Below, one piece after another: positions 26,360-39,450 of a stretch of DNA of 64,000 nt. The position numbers and the translations under genes are program-made. Under the pieces are notes generated by a model that saw only the letters and a program-made list of their open reading frames with translations, was not told the DNA's origin and did no database searches. The number at the start of each line of letters is the position of its first letter. Positions within the stretch are counted from its first letter, which is position 1. Origin of the DNA: Paralvinella palmiformis (Eukaryota; Annelida; Polychaeta; Terebellida; Alvinellidae); NCBI GenBank assembly GCA_025642065.1, contig JAODUP010000316.1, forward strand, positions 1 to 64,000. Reading direction: 5' to 3'.

Positions 26360-26387
26360 GTGTGTGTGTGTGTGTGTATTTGAGCTT

Positions 26388-26429
<42 letters not shown>

Positions 26430-26435
26430 TATATA
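26317..26435. repeat. TA / TG / TA microsatellite
   Basis: (TA)n to about 26355, (TG)n 26357-26378, a short unique spacer, then (TA)n 26391-26435. Confidence 0.95.
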
Positions 26436-26454
26436 GGTTGTTACAGGAAATTTA

Positions 26455-26760
26455 AAGGTCAAGTATTGAAATTAAGACGCTTTATGTACCGCCAATGTCT
26501 TAATAAATCGGGGCACTTTGCTTTCTCAGAGCCTCTCTTGTCTGTTACCTAGATGGCGTGCAGTCATGACACAACCTTCGATATTTTTCTGTTATCACCG
26601 AACACCAACCAGTCCTGCGATTTATACATGACCTAGCTCTACTTAGCAGTGGAATACTTTCATGTGTTTATAACACGAATGTTGAGTGAGCAGTTGTGTT
26701 ATCCAGCAGTGGTATTGTCTTCTGAATGAAGTAAAATATTAAACTTTCATCATAATGATC
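26455..26760 (+). repeat. Dispersed repeat C, copy 1
   Basis: Aligns with 56655-56965, same strand. Shared runs are 'gcactttgctttctc', 'gcctct', 'tgacacaacctt', 'gttatca' and, further on, 'gaatgttgagtgagcagttgt' against 'aatattgaacagttgt'. No conserved frame. Confidence 0.6.
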
Positions 26761-27185
26761 ATACAAGTTTTTTACGAGGAGAATAATCTCGTTAAATGCA
26801 TAATTTCCTATAATTACCATACATTAGTAGCGTGGTATGTATTAACTTTGTTAAGCTCATGTTATCATAACTTTCATGGCCATAATATTTCGACAACATT
26901 AAAAACAATTAAACACAATCAATATAGCATTTCTTATTTTGTCATCACGAGCTCATGATATGAGCATTATTAATGATAAAATACAAAAACGAATCCAAAT
27001 CCGAACTGAAAAGCATATATATTAGATATGGATATAACAGGTTCTACAGATATATAAAGGATTGTGTAAGTACGAGATTTAAAATATTAAATATCATATG
27101 CACTCTAGAAATTGGATTTCTACTCTTGTAGTAAACATCTAAACCTCACTATACAAATAATGGCTCCACTCTTATAAATTTAAAC

Positions 27186-27192
<7 letters not shown>
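26761..27192. other. Non-coding DNA
   Basis: No supported feature. Confidence 0.5.
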
Positions 27193-27247
<55 letters not shown>

Positions 27248-27250
27248 TAT
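27193..27250. repeat. (TA)n microsatellite
   Basis: Almost pure TA, ending 4 bases before a SINE. Confidence 0.95.
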
Positions 27251-27253
27251 TTT

Positions 27254-27423
27254 GGGGGGCGTCTCCGTGGTCTAGCGGTAGCGTGTTGGACCGCAGATCA
27301 CTATCACCCGTGTTCGAATCCCGGCCTGGGCATATCTGAAGGTTGTTTCGTCTTTCGCTTCGTCTCATTAATTTTAGCCTACACACAAAAGTGGCGGTAA
27401 AACATCAATCATCATCATCATCA
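27254..27423 (+). mobile_element. tRNA-derived SINE, copy 1
   Basis: The head resembles a tRNA gene: a box A-like 'gtggtctagcggtagcg' and a box B-like 'gtgttcgaatcc' about 40 bases on, the two internal RNA polymerase III promoter elements. The body continues through 'catatctgaagg', 'cgtctttcgcttcgtct' and 'gtggcggtaaaaca' and ends in (ATC)n. Five more copies lie at 35.3, 43.7, 45.1, 52.7 and 59.7 kb. No target duplication can be read here because the 5' side runs into TA repeats. The tRNA part lacks a convincing cloverleaf, so it is not a functional tRNA. Confidence 0.85.
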
Positions 27424-29329
27424 TTTCATCTTATGCCGTGTATTGTGGGCAGCGAGAAAGGTTACACTTGGCCATTACGGCAGCAACCTGTAATTACATT
27501 CGTTGTTATATCTTTGTCGGGTACCTGTGTTCGTTATTTGATTTCAACTTTTTGTAGCAATAAAAACTCGTTATTTAAATGACTGTATATTACATGTGAT
27601 ACGATCTTTAAGCGACCGATAATTAGGTAATTTGGGCGATATGTTTCTTTTGTCGTAACAGGTGTAATAACTTCATAAAATTAAAAACACAAGTTCTTAT
27701 CAGAAACTAGTCTACATTTTGTAAATGACGGACATCGTTCATATGCAGTCTCTAATTGTTTGTGTATTCATTTAATGTAAGGATATGCAACATACCTACA
27801 TCTAGATAGTATCGATTTGATAAATTAACATTAATTATAATATCAGTTCTATGACAATTTATGGGCTAAAGCAAAAACTTAATTTTAATCAATCCCGTTC
27901 AGTTCCAGTAACCTACAAACTGTGAATTATATAAAAGGACTTTTCACAGTATCATAGATCATAGCTTCATTGTGAAATACTTAGGAACCACATTCCATTG
28001 CTATTAGAAATAATATGTGTGTGTCGTTTCACCAATTGACTTGCAGTAGCACTCAATGACCCAGTATAAGATAGCGTACGTTGTTCAAGTTCTACAGTGT
28101 ACTCCATCTGTATTTCGCCAATAAGAACCAAATAAGGATATATACTGTTATTAGTTCTCGCAGGAAGGTATTGTCTCTTTCGTTGTAAAGATAAGAAAAG
28201 AACAGACATGTTGTAACGTGTAAGGTGGATCTTTTTCGTTGTTATTTTGGGGTGAGCCGCAAGCTTATAGTGATTTGACGGCATTATCTAAAGCGATGGG
28301 CTGTCCGAGATAGTATATGTGTAGTTAAATAAAGCGATTACCCGTATAATAATTATCGTACGAGAAGCTAAATTTTTAAACTCCATACCTGTAACATGCG
28401 ATTCTTAATGAAACGGTTTATTATAAGTAAATAAATATAAAACTCTTCATTTAAATCATATCGCAACCCCAACACAACATTTATCACATATGTTAACCAT
28501 AAATTGAAACACATTAGTAACATAACTCAGAAAATAGATATTTATTGTTAAACTCATTAAAATTATTATTGTTCTTCTTAACAAATTTACTTCCTAAACG
28601 CGAATTATATTAAAACAATAAAAATGTGTATTACAAATGTTATTATGGAGATGGAGAAAACAAAATGGCATTAATTATTTATTTATTTATTTAATCGTTC
28701 GTTTATTTATTTTCTGCATTAATTTGTTATTAATTATATAAGTCAATTGATTAATGATATAGAACGGATATGTACAGATTGGCATTAGTATGTAAGATAC
28801 TAATTAATTAACCAAATCAGATAATTTACAGGTATGCATTTGCAAATTGCGTAACGCATGTTATGAGAAGAACAATATCGTAAATTTAAAATGAAAACAA
28901 AAGGGTTCCAGCGAAAATTGTGATTATTTATTTTTCTTCGTTAGTGCTAAAATAGATTAATCTCTAGGAAAGTAAATTATTCTATTTGCAATAGGTGATA
29001 TCATAACATGTATTGGCTAGATGAAGGCTGATATTTAAACTGTTATAGAGGTATTGTTTTGTCCCAGTGACATCATCTCGAAAGCAGGTGTTAGTTGGTC
29101 TCAATCCATTAGCTAGCAAGTAACTGAGTCAGCAGTGGAACATTAGGTTAATAGTAAGATGTCACGCAAAATGTGTACTTATTTTGCTATTTCAAACAGT
29201 TACCATAATAACTGTGAAACCATTTGAGCGTGTATGCGTGTATGTGTATGTATACGTGTGTGTGAGTGTGTGTGTTATAGGTACAGTTTGCTGTCTGTAG
29301 TAATTTTCTGCGATTCAAAAGAAATCGAT
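27424..29329. other. Non-coding DNA with repeat H
   Basis: No gene. The segment 27955-28070 matches 57745-57875, sharing 'tcatagctt.a.tg.gaaa', 'tttcac', 'attgac.tgcagta' and 'caatg.ccca' (repeat H). Around 28676-28720 there is a loose (TTTA)n. Confidence 0.5.
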
Positions 29330-29560
29330 AAATCAGAACATGTCTACACCTCACAAACTGGACTCAGCTTCGTTTTGGGTTCTAATAACTACCGGTGTAA
29401 TCCTACCAATATAAAGATGCGGACAGAGATCCGACAGGCCTAGCGTCACATGTTCTAGTTTGACCAAGGTGAAAAATTATGACTTAATTTTATATCCTCT
29501 CAGCGCCCCAACAAACATAACAGCTTGAATTGTAATCGCGACAAATTGAGGGGTGTATAC
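29330..29560 (-). repeat. LTR-like part of repeat A, copy A3
   Basis: Read on the minus strand, it starts with 'tgttatgtttgttgg', then has a TATA-like 'gaggatataaaa', and ends in 'aagctgag' where the other copies have 'aataaagctgag'. This order of TG start, TATA box and polyadenylation-like signal is shared with 58840-59000 (+) and 48850-49145 (-). It resembles a solo or partial LTR. Confidence 0.5.
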
Positions 29561-30219
29561 TATGCCTACATATAGAAGCAGCCAAATGACTATCATATGT
29601 ATAGGGGGGAGGCAGGGTTAAAAGACTGAATGTGATGTAAATCATAACCAGTCTTCCACTATCATGACGTTCCCTGGTTGTTCCTGCAATGTCCCGCTTT
29701 CTTGCTAATTTCACATTTAAAAACTGTGTCGTTTAACACTGTTAGTCAAATACAGCCGGGATATACCTCCAAATTGTATGAATTCGATATGTGGTAAATT
29801 ATATTGCCAATAAATAGGTAGCAAAACTAAATTCAAAATATTATTAAAATCAGGAAAATAAGTATCATCGCAGGAGAAAGGACATCCCCAGCATTGACAT
29901 TACACTCATTCGAGGTGTTTCTACTCCATTGTGTTACCTTTCCTTTTTGGCAGTCACCCTAAAATAAAATTGCTCCTAATAAAACTCTCTGTTTACTCTT
30001 TCCAGCTTACCTTCTCTTAGCTGCAAGTGAACCATTAATTAATGATGAACATTCATCAAAGTTCGTTTGTCTGTAGTACCATGGTAACGAAAAATTAACT
30101 GCCTTTGAATATCATAATTGTCACTAATATTTTCCGCATAAACACAGATTGAAATACATTAATTAACGTAAGATTATTGAAGGTGAAAATGGGGCGACAG
30201 AGAAGATAAGGCAGACTAC
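29561..30219. other. Non-coding DNA
   Basis: No supported feature. Confidence 0.5.
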
Positions 30220-31000
30220 CTAATTCTTACGTAAGCTAACTATGGGAACGTCTGTTATAATGGACCTCCCTTTTATTTGCTAGTTAATAATCAACTACCT
30301 GTCATCAGTGCTGATACTGTCCACTAATTGTTCGTGAATTAAACTACAAAAAGAGCAAACGTTATTATAGAGGAATTGCGAAGTGTAATGATACCAAAGA
30401 AGATAAACTGGAAGTCAGCTGTCATGGTTAAGAAGAGCTAAACTTGTAAAATAACATACAAATTATCTTAAAATCTCTTTGCATTTCTTGTGAACCATAA
30501 TAATAAAATATTTTAACAACATCCGTGAACATCAAGTGCGCTAGAATCGATTGGCCATATGCTTCGAATTCCAGGAAATGGGTAGAGATTGAATCAATTA
30601 TTGACTGAGAAGATGTTTTGCTTATCATCGGCACTGATCGCATATATCCACACTGCCGAGGTGCTACTTTCTATGGAAATTGAACTTATAGAATGAAACA
30701 TCCTAGAGATGCAGGTAAATGCAAAGTTTTCGGCTGAAGCAGCATACTGCTGTTTTTAGATTATTAATATTGTTTGAGTTAGGAAATGTTTGCTCAAAGT
30801 GATAGATTACTATTTAGAGTTTGGAAACATTCAAGCTATTAAAGATGCCACATATTTGAATATATCATCTATATATTGGTAATATCAAAGCCTGGTTATA
30901 AGTGTCCTAATACTCTCACTATACGAAATAGTATAATTAGGAACTTAGCTGGGAACCAAGCTGAAGCTGTACTGCTCAGTAACGAGGAGTAGGAAATGTA
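30220..31000 (+). repeat. Dispersed repeat J, copy 2
   Basis: Diverged same-strand partner of 9280-10270. It keeps 'gtaagctaact', 'cccttttatttg', 'ttattatagaggaattgc' and 'ttggaaacattcaagct.ttaaaga'. No coding frame is shared. Confidence 0.4.
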
Positions 31001-31762
31001 ACCGTAGCATGCTAATTCCAACTAAATGACATGCCATAACGAAAGAGAAATTAACAGTCGATGAGTCCATAAAACATCAACAAAGACTTTCACGACGAGG
31101 GTTTTTGTGTTGCTGTTTTCAAACTAATTAAAGTGCTTCTTGCCAATATTCGTGCATTGTGTAGAATGACTAGGCTTAAATGTGCCACTAAGACACGTCT
31201 TTTGAATACGTATTTTGATTAACAGCATATTTTATTATGATTGGTTTCGTCCTTAAGTATATTTCTCGTCTGATCTTTTTTATATTTCCCATACTTCATT
31301 ATAAGGTTTATTGTTTACACAATCTCCCTTCTTGGAATAGGCATCACTAAACTGAATATGTCTGTAAAATCTTGTAACACCAAAGAACAGTGGCTATTAC
31401 TCTGGCTGTTGTTGTTTTTTTAAATAAAATTTCATTACCAACACTTTAACGCTACTTCTGATGCTCGTTTTAAGGAATGTAATATAAGCACGTAAATACT
31501 TATATAGCTTATAGTCTGCTGATACCGCGGCGTGGTCGAATTCGTATAGTGTTACATAACTGAATAATATAATGTAGATTAAATCTAGATGGAAACATTG
31601 TCTTAAAACTACCTTTACTTTCATTATCTAGTGAACGCTCATTTAAGATAGTCGCATTGTGTGCAGCTTTACCTAAAACTCAAATTAAAACGGTTATCCG
31701 CGTTATGTTCATGACCTGTAATCGCGAACTTAGCATTTCTGATAGGTCAATGATTTAACTCT
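31001..31762. other. Non-coding DNA
   Basis: No supported feature. Confidence 0.5.
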
Positions 31763-31772
31763 ATCTCTCTCT

Positions 31773-31828
<56 letters not shown>

Positions 31829-31835
31829 TTCTCTC
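31763..31835. repeat. (CT)n microsatellite
   Basis: About 70 bases of CT with scattered extra T residues. Confidence 0.95.
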
Positions 31836-32067
31836 ATCAGGACGAATTCCATTATTAATAAAACGGGTAATTAGTCGAACTTGTAATTTCCCAAATAGAT
31901 GGACGATGTTTGCAATCTAATAGGCAAGCTCTAATTTATTAACGTTGTAATAGCTAATATTTGAATGGAAAACCACAAAAGATTACGGAATCAAAATACC
32001 TAATGATAGCCAGCTCTGCACTCATTATACTCAAATATTTATTTATTTATAGATTTAAACATGTAGA

Positions 32068-32198
32068 GAGACGGACAGATAAATAGATAGACAGACATAC
32101 AGATAAACAGACAGACAGACAAATATATTTCTAGACATAGACTTGGATAGATAGGCTAGTGCTATCTAGGGATTTAGTCATGTCTAGGTTATTAGCCC

Positions 32199-32285
<87 letters not shown>
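32068..32285. repeat. Degenerate GACA/GATA repeats and (TA)n
   Basis: Imperfect 'gacagata' words cover 32068-32122. After a short unique stretch, (TA)n runs from 32202 to 32285. Confidence 0.9.
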
Positions 32286-32288
<3 letters not shown>

Positions 32289-32449
32289 CTATTTGGTGTG
32301 CCCCAGAACTCACCCATACATTAATCTAATGGTACATAATTTGAAACATACATAAAGTTATGCCCCAACAAGAGAACGGTCCTGCAGACAACTAGGTTGT
32401 GGATTCAAAACCTTCTTATAGCTGTATTTGTATATGTTTCTCTGTGGGT

Positions 32450-32645
32450 CTTCCTTTGGCCATATATGCCACGGGTGACCAGTGTCGAGACTATTGATCA
32501 TCCTGTGAGAGTCAGGCAATCAACCTTTTCGTATGTGACAAATGCGTCACACCCACAAGGACACAACATTATGTACCTTGAAGATGAAAACGATATATTA
32601 ATCCACCATTTACCACCACAGTTAGCAATAAACAGCGAGTTCATA
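32450..32645 (-). repeat. Repeat A, module 3, copy A4
   Basis: The segment around 'ttttcgtatgtgacaaatg' followed by 'gtcacacccacaaggac' matches the minus-strand copy at 48.6 kb ('ttttcgtacgcgacaaatat', 'gtcacgcccacaggg'). A plus-strand frame crosses it but is not conserved in other copies. Confidence 0.55.
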
Positions 32646-35330
32646 TAATTTAAGTCTCAGTTAATACATGAATAATATAATTAATTTGATATCATATTTT
32701 AATGTCTCTATCTGTTCCGCATACCATAGATAGATCATCACCGACTCGGGGAATTTTAATAGCGTAATGAATGTCCAGAGAGAAGGGGATGTTTTTTAAT
32801 TTGATCTAATACGCAACATAAACATCATTTTGGTTCATAACTTATATATTCTTAACGCAATGTATCCTTTTAGCATAGTATCTCAAATAATATCTTTATC
32901 TGTACGATATAAATGTAATGAATATAAAATATAAATAACAACTTAAGAATATACACTACTTACTTATTGCGTGTATACATTCTCACTGTTGCCAATTACT
33001 TCTTTCCTTCTATCTTTACGACCATCGTTGCCGCATTTGATTTACGGGTGTATATTTTTCATATTGTTTAATTCTAAACATGCCTAATGTATTAAATAAT
33101 AGTAACCCGTAGGACTATTAAAAGTGGGGTCAGATATTGCAGTGAAAAGTACGTTCTAGGTACAAACAACTAATCACATTTGACAAAGCTATTAAATATG
33201 TTAATTTCGGAATAACTCTGGGGTTGTTGTGTATGAGACAGGAAACGAGTCAAACCAAACCACACAAAATGATCTCATTGGAAACGAACTGCCAATAACG
33301 CTCACTCACTCACTGGCCAACTCATCCACCCATCAATATAATCACCTACCTACCCACTTACTGTGTGCGTGCGATTTGTTTTTATTCTTGCTATTGTTAT
33401 TAATATTGTTATTTTTATTATTGATGTTATTGTTATTGAAATGTTTTGCTTTCCAAACTACTTACTGTTCACTGGTCGTAATTCAGAGCTAAAGCTATGT
33501 CTAGGAAGATTGTTGATTATCCGTTTTGATAGCTCATCACAATGACAACAATTTCAAACTGAGAACCCAAATATTATCTATATTTCAATACCTCAGTATG
33601 GTTAGCCATTGAACAGTTAGAACAGCGAGATTATTTATAAACATCACATGTCAAGCTGAGGATTTCTTTTCTAGGTAATATGACAGCGCTTTAGAGCTGA
33701 AGTGATTTGCGAGTCATTCATAATTAACATAATTTTTACACGTTTACAAAGCGCAACCTCGGATGAGGAGCTATGACACGAAGGTGCGCTTTTTAACAAG
33801 TCCTCATTAATAGCTAACTCACCCGTCGTCACGGGACAGGTAACGACATTACTAATTGCTCGATATAAATGTTGTTTCATTAATTTAACCATTTAATTTA
33901 TTTATAACTTTGCTGCAGTGTCGTTTAATCTTTTCCGCGTAGTTAGTAATCCACTTATATATATCAGATATAAAATGTGCAGTCTACAAATTCTCTCTTG
34001 AAGCCGATATTGGCTTTATTTTTCTTTTTGACTTTATCATTCTTTCACAGGAACCAAAGCTTTTCGCATTATATGATATCGAATAATACATTTATAAAAT
34101 ATATGTCCTAACAACGTTTGAAAGAAATAACGATTTTGCTACAATAAGAAAAGTAATTGTTATTCTCTGTGTCGCTGTTCTGCAGTAATGAACTCACAAA
34201 GTAAACTTTCCTAGCATATGCATAATTTCCATCGACTTACATAGTATCTAAACTAATACGTTGAAATATCTCAAATTATTATTTTCGTATTTACCCCGAA
34301 ATTACGGTTTGTGCTCAGTATAAGCCAGGTTATAACTCCTTTGGTTTCTCTGTCAGTGTATATGTCGACTGAAATCGTGTATAAAACAATTCTGTGTTTC
34401 TTTTTCGGTTTCTGGAACTTGATATATCTGTTTTTGGTTTTGTCTCCAGTTTGTACATTTCTGTGTTTGATTCGTTTCGTTATTTATCTGTCTCTGTATC
34501 TATTTGTATGCATGATGTATGTAACGTTGCATGCATGTTTATCTAAATAACCCTCAACCTTTCTCTCTTTTTACGAATCTCCAGCTTGTCATCATTTACC
34601 TGAGTGCATGTTATTTAGAGTATATCTCCTCATAGGGTATCTTCTCATGTAAGAGTTTACCCGACTAATGGGCCTTATAGTGGTTTGAGCTATTAGTTAT
34701 TCCGAGAACATTATGATACGTATATTTCTTTAGTCAAACAACAAAAACAACCCTTCAACTGACCTTGCATTACTTGATCTCATTAACGTTGTATTTTGTC
34801 TTTGTTCTGGAAAGACAGCCAACTTCATCAGATTTAGTCAACGAATAGGAATTATTTCTCCGTAATCAGACATACAAAGTCTTATTCGCCGTGTTTTACA
34901 ACACTTTATGTGTCTTGTAAGTCATAATATACCTTGTAAATACAGGTATGTCTATGTCTTGAGTTATTCTAAGAATCACAAAGAATCATGCAGAATATAT
35001 TGACCTGCACAACTTGTCTGTTTGAGCGGTGTGGTGGATTACATATTCAATAATATGTCCGTTCATCTAGGCCCACATAATTCACAACATCAGTAAAACT
35101 TTCGCTACAATGTAATTGACAATTAACGTAATACTAGTATTTGATCTAAGTTTCTCGTCGGTATTGGTCGTATACAAATAGGATCGCATACAAATTGGTA
35201 CACCTCTGTGGAGATATGTAGCGCATCGTTTCGATATATAATAAATAGGAATGGTTCTAATATTTATGTCTTTGAAAAGCCATATATTTCTAAATTTATT
35301 CAATTATAGATAACATGTTCTTGTGACTGA
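32646..35330. other. Non-coding DNA
   Basis: 2.7 kb without a recognisable gene or repeat family. There are small 'actcactcactgg' and 'ttattgttattg' tracts near 33300 and 33390. The short frames present are hydrophobic, low-complexity or unsupported. Confidence 0.5.
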
Positions 35331-35520
35331 TCATGATGATGATGATTGATATTTTACGGCCACCTTTGTGCACATTGTAGGCTCTAAATGTGCCGAGCGC
35401 CATCCAAAGATAATGAAGCGACGTAAAAGATGAAACACCATTCAGCTATGTCCACCCTGAGATTCGAAATCAGGTGGTAGTGATCCCATCCGCTACCAGT
35501 TAGAGGCACCCCTATTCCTA
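35331..35520 (-). mobile_element. tRNA-derived SINE, copy 2
   Basis: Minus-strand copy. The (ATC)n tail appears as 'gatgatgatgatgattgat' at its left end, and the degraded tRNA-like head ends at about 35513. The box B region reads 'gattcgaaatc'. TGACTGA at 35324-35330 and again at 35521-35527 is a candidate short target duplication. It is more diverged than the other copies. Confidence 0.8.
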
Positions 35521-35989
35521 TGACTGAAGAAGCATACCAGTGTCTCGCATCTCATATATAAACCCAAATTTAATTTTTCATAATACTATTCGATGACAAG
35601 AAAGATGTCAGTCGGGTGAATTGTCCCCGTGTAGTTGCGGGGAATATTTAATCGATTTTCATTCGAATTTACTGTCATTGAACGACGATTTTGAGGATTA
35701 TCAGACAATTTACTTGTCAGTTATAACTCACTGAAGGATATTTTTGTACTCACGCCAATCTTTTGAGTAATTTGTATGTGACTACACGTGGTAGTGACAG
35801 TTCCACTGGCTGTTGCACAAGTGAGAGTCCAGCGTACAAACACTGTAACAAAAAATCCAAAGAAAATGCCGAGGATCAGTATTAGTATGCTACCTTACTA
35901 GAAACACTATCTATGCTCCAAATATATATCGATAGCGCCAACGCTTCCCTGTCTGCCATGGATAAAAAAACTGGGCGAAAAAGGCGTTA
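35521..35989. other. Non-coding DNA
   Basis: No supported feature, although the LINE ORF1 relic that follows may begin within it. Confidence 0.4.
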
Positions 35990-36500
35990 AAACTAACATG
36001 TTAGAGTAACAAATAACGAAACTTCAGTTGACATGTGATGTACAGGCCAAACAGATCGAACATCTTCAGGAACTTGTTGAAAAGACTGAATTACGGTAGT
36101 TGGAAAATGATTCAGTGTTATGTGGCTTTGCTGAGCGGGGGAAAAATGAAAATAGTGAGCACCTGATCGTCCAAATACTGGAAAAACTGGGAATCAAAGC
36201 TGATAATCGTACACTCCAATATGTGTATCGCGTCGGACGATAATCAAATACATAGCATGTCCAATCGTTACTAGATTTCAAGACATAAAGGATCGAAATG
36301 ATACCTGGAGCAAACGTAGACAGCTAACGACTGATGGGCAGCATTTTAGATCCATGTATCCACAAACAACATACAGAAATCGGCGGGTTCTACAGACGGT
36401 GCATATCGTCACAGAATTGATTCCACGACACAAATGTATGAGAGGTGCGGGAAACAAGCAAGAAATGGGAAACATCACCGGGGTTTTGGGGGGGTGAATG
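35990..36500 (+). pseudogene. LINE ORF1-like relic
   Basis: A translated stretch has a coiled-coil-like run (LQLTCDVQAKQIEHLQELVE) followed, after a stop, by NDSVLCGFAERGKNENSEH and ILEKLGIKADNRTLQYVYRV. That is the layout of the RNA-binding ORF1 protein of many LINEs: a heptad-rich helix, then a 'G-x-x-E' block and a conserved R-V-G near the end. Stops at about 36095 and 36241 and a frameshift inactivate it. No attached ORF2 can be shown; a LINE 3' end at 37.1-37.5 kb may belong to the same insertion, separated by (TA)n. Confidence 0.5.
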
Positions 36501-36997
36501 AATTGCCCATTTTCAAACTTGTATCCATCGCCATTTTACACTAACGACGGAGGCTTCAGTTGCAACGAACAATTTTTACTATTACAGCAAAGCTTGCAAT
36601 GGGAAAGACGACAACGCCAAGATGAAGATCATGGCAAACGATGACCCTGCTCAAACTAAACAAGGAAGCGACAGTGATTGGAGTGAAAGTAACGAAGCAG
36701 TTCAGGCTGTGCATATTTGGGTGTGGGACTGGACACAAAGAATCCCAAACGTTCATGTCGGTAGACCTATGTGAGTAACCACTGCTAATTGACGTTTATA
36801 TCCTGTCTAAAAATATATTTACTGTGTATAAAATGCATTACATAAAAATACAAAGTTTTGAGAATCAGCTTGATAAGTGCCTAATTGCATGCTTCTCTCT
36901 ATATGTATGTTTATAAGTGTGTGTTTGTATCTATAAGCGCAGTTACGCGTGTATGGTGCATGTATATGCACACATGTGTGTTTATATGTATTGACAG

Positions 36998-37050
<53 letters not shown>

Positions 37051-37099
37051 CCGTCGGTGTGTAAAATGTATTTACATGTAATTTGTCGTCCTCTCTTTG
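36501..37099. other. Non-coding DNA with (TA)n
   Basis: No gene. (TA)n lies at 37000-37047. Confidence 0.5.
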
Positions 37100-37535
37100 T
37101 CTATAAGCCCATTCTGGATCAGTATGGTAGGCCACTATACATTATTGAAGGCTATCACGATCCTGTCCGCCGGGAGGTGGGGTGCTTGCATATGTTTCAG
37201 ACATCAGAAAATCTAAGACAACAGAGACTTTCAAAAAACTTTAAAAACACATTATTTTCTAGTTCACTATAGCCATTTATCTTCTAGTTAATAGCAGTTC
37301 GATACATTCTTATATCAGGATATTATAACGATTAATTTAGTTGATTAAGTTTATTTTATTTGTCTTTTTTATCATCCTATTAAGTCGAAAACAAAATTAA
37401 TCACCAGTATATTGTAATATTTTATTTTACATTTAATGTATATTATTCCATGCCATTTTAGCGTGTTACGTTTATATGCCTTGTATTGTAAAGCACTTTT
37501 GAACATGATATAGTTTATGAAAAGAGTGCTATATA
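37100..37535 (+). mobile_element. CR1/L2-like LINE 3' end
   Basis: A short tail of coding sequence ends in FKNTLFSSSL near 37265, like the last residues of CR1/L2 ORF2. An AT-rich 3' region follows, and then the characteristic terminus: 'ttgtaaagcacttttg' near 37485, complementary to 'gaaaagagtgctatataaat' at 37517-37536. That paired end is the usual LINE 3' hairpin. The next LINE starts 3-4 bases later. Confidence 0.55.
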
Positions 37536-37538
37536 AAT

Positions 37539-39450
37539 ATGTGGTATAGAAGTCCAATTTTTCCAAACGAATATCCCCTACCACCGCCGAATACATTGGA
37601 TACGTTGACAACTCGAGTATGTGATATTCACAACTGCTTATTAAAACTAAATGCATCCAAGGAGTTTGGACCCGATGATGTTAATACTAGACTACTAAAA
37701 GAAGGGGCACGGCAAGCATCAACTAGTCTCTGCAGACTGTTCAACCCTTCGCTCCAAACTGGTCATTTCCCTTCTATTTGGAAGAGGTCAAATGTAATCC
37801 CTTTGCATAAGAAAAACGACAAGTCATGCATATCCAATTACTGACCAGTATCACTTCTCAGCTCTGTATGAAAAGCTATGGAGCGAATAGTGTTCCAATT
37901 ACTCTTTTACTATTTGCATGACAACTTATTGAAATCGGTTTGGCAATCGGGATTCATTCCGGGACAATCAACAGTTACTCAGCTGGTGGATATGTACAAT
38001 GTATTTTGTCAAGCAACATCGGAAAGAAAAGAAATACGACTGTTGTTCTGCGACATTAGTCACGCATTTGATCGTATGTGGCATCAAGGGCTTCAACTTA
38101 AGCTGGATTAAATGTGGCATTCATTACAGGTACCCAACTAGCATAGCTCAAGCACTACTTGCAAGAGCGCTACCAAAGCGTGGTATTATATAGCCAAGTA
38201 TCTACTTGGGCGTTGGTGATGGCAGGCGTCCCTCAATTATCTATTCTTGGACCGTTGTTGATTTTAATATATTTAAATGATAAACACTGTCAAATAAGAA
38301 CGTTTGCAGACAACACGTCTCTGGTCATTAAGGTAGATGATCAAGTGGAAGCTGTAAACAAAATAAATAATGATTTAACAGCAATAGGTCATTGGACAAA
38401 AACTTGGTTTGTGACGTTCAGTTCCCACAAATCAGAGTTTCTGATAATCTCTAACAAGATTCACATCGAGGAACATCCACCCATCTACATGGATGGAACA
38501 GTCCTAACCAAAGTAACCCATCAAAACATGTTGGGGTTAACAAAGCCCGCTCGACTCTATATAGAATGTCTCAATTGAAATACACACTCACCATACGTCA
38601 ACTATAGAGGGTATATTTTACGTACATTAGGCCTATTATGGAATCTGCTGATATAGTTTGGGGTGGCGGCAATATCACAAACTTAGATAGACTCAAAATA
38701 GTCCAAAATGATGCTGATCGTGTATGTTTCTGATGTCACGGCGCGTTGCAGCACTATGTTGCTAATGGGTGATACTGGATGATCAACTATGTCATGTAGA
38801 ATAAGAAACGACAGTCGTGCCTTATTCTACCAAATTATCAACGGTTTGTCTCCTCCGTATCTAGGGAACTTACCACCAGAGAGAGTTGGGGACAGTACAA
38901 GTTATGCACTAAGCAAGTCAAATGATTCCATCATACCAATGTGCAGACCATCAACCTTTGCCAAATCATTTCTACCAAATATGGTAAATGAATGCAACGG
39001 CTTTAGTTCACAAGAAAGGGGTGTTTCTGGTCTTGAAATATTTAAGTTCAAATTAAGGAATATAACAAGAAATGAGCCCTATTATTACGGTCCCAGAATT
39101 AAAAATATACAACTGACTAGAATGCGAATCTAATGTAGTTGTTAAATGTCCATATATGTTTCTGTCTTCATGTTGTAGATGATGTCAAATCTAGTTGCGA
39201 TTTTGCAGAGGAAGATCCAAACCACTTCTTCTTCTCTTGTCCACAATACGCACAACAAAGAAAAACCGTATGCCAGTCGTTACATTTAACAACAATTACC
39301 TTATATGATATCTTCTTTGACATTGATCCACTTTCACTAGAAACGACCAAAAAGAATTTGGGCGCTATTTACTAATATATTCGCAACACTGGACGATTCG
39401 AGCACTCATAGACCTCATGTACCCTAATCGATCAATACTGCCACGTTAAA
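37539..39450 (+). pseudogene. Degenerate LINE, reverse transcriptase and C-terminal region
   Basis: This is a 5'-truncated non-LTR retrotransposon with the full motif order of the polymerase. It reads GPDDVNTRLLKEG, SIWKRSNVIPLHKK (about 37780-37816), QSGFIPGQSTV, DISHAFDRMWH (38052-38084), AGVPQLSILGPLL (about 38223-38261, a G to L change in the Q-G motif) and FADNTSL from 38303, where the catalytic second D is N. A C-terminal segment follows from 38789, ending in a zinc-knuckle-like EDPNHFFFSCPQY near 39210-39248. Stops and frameshifts at about 37841, 38111, 38576 and 39131 break it. It is Jockey/CR1-like in style and was probably inactivated long ago. Confidence 0.8.

Noticed and set aside
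27254..27330. Possible functional tRNA gene
   Set aside because: Box A and box B are present, but the cloverleaf is poor and the same head recurs in five other places with a common body and tail, which identifies a SINE.
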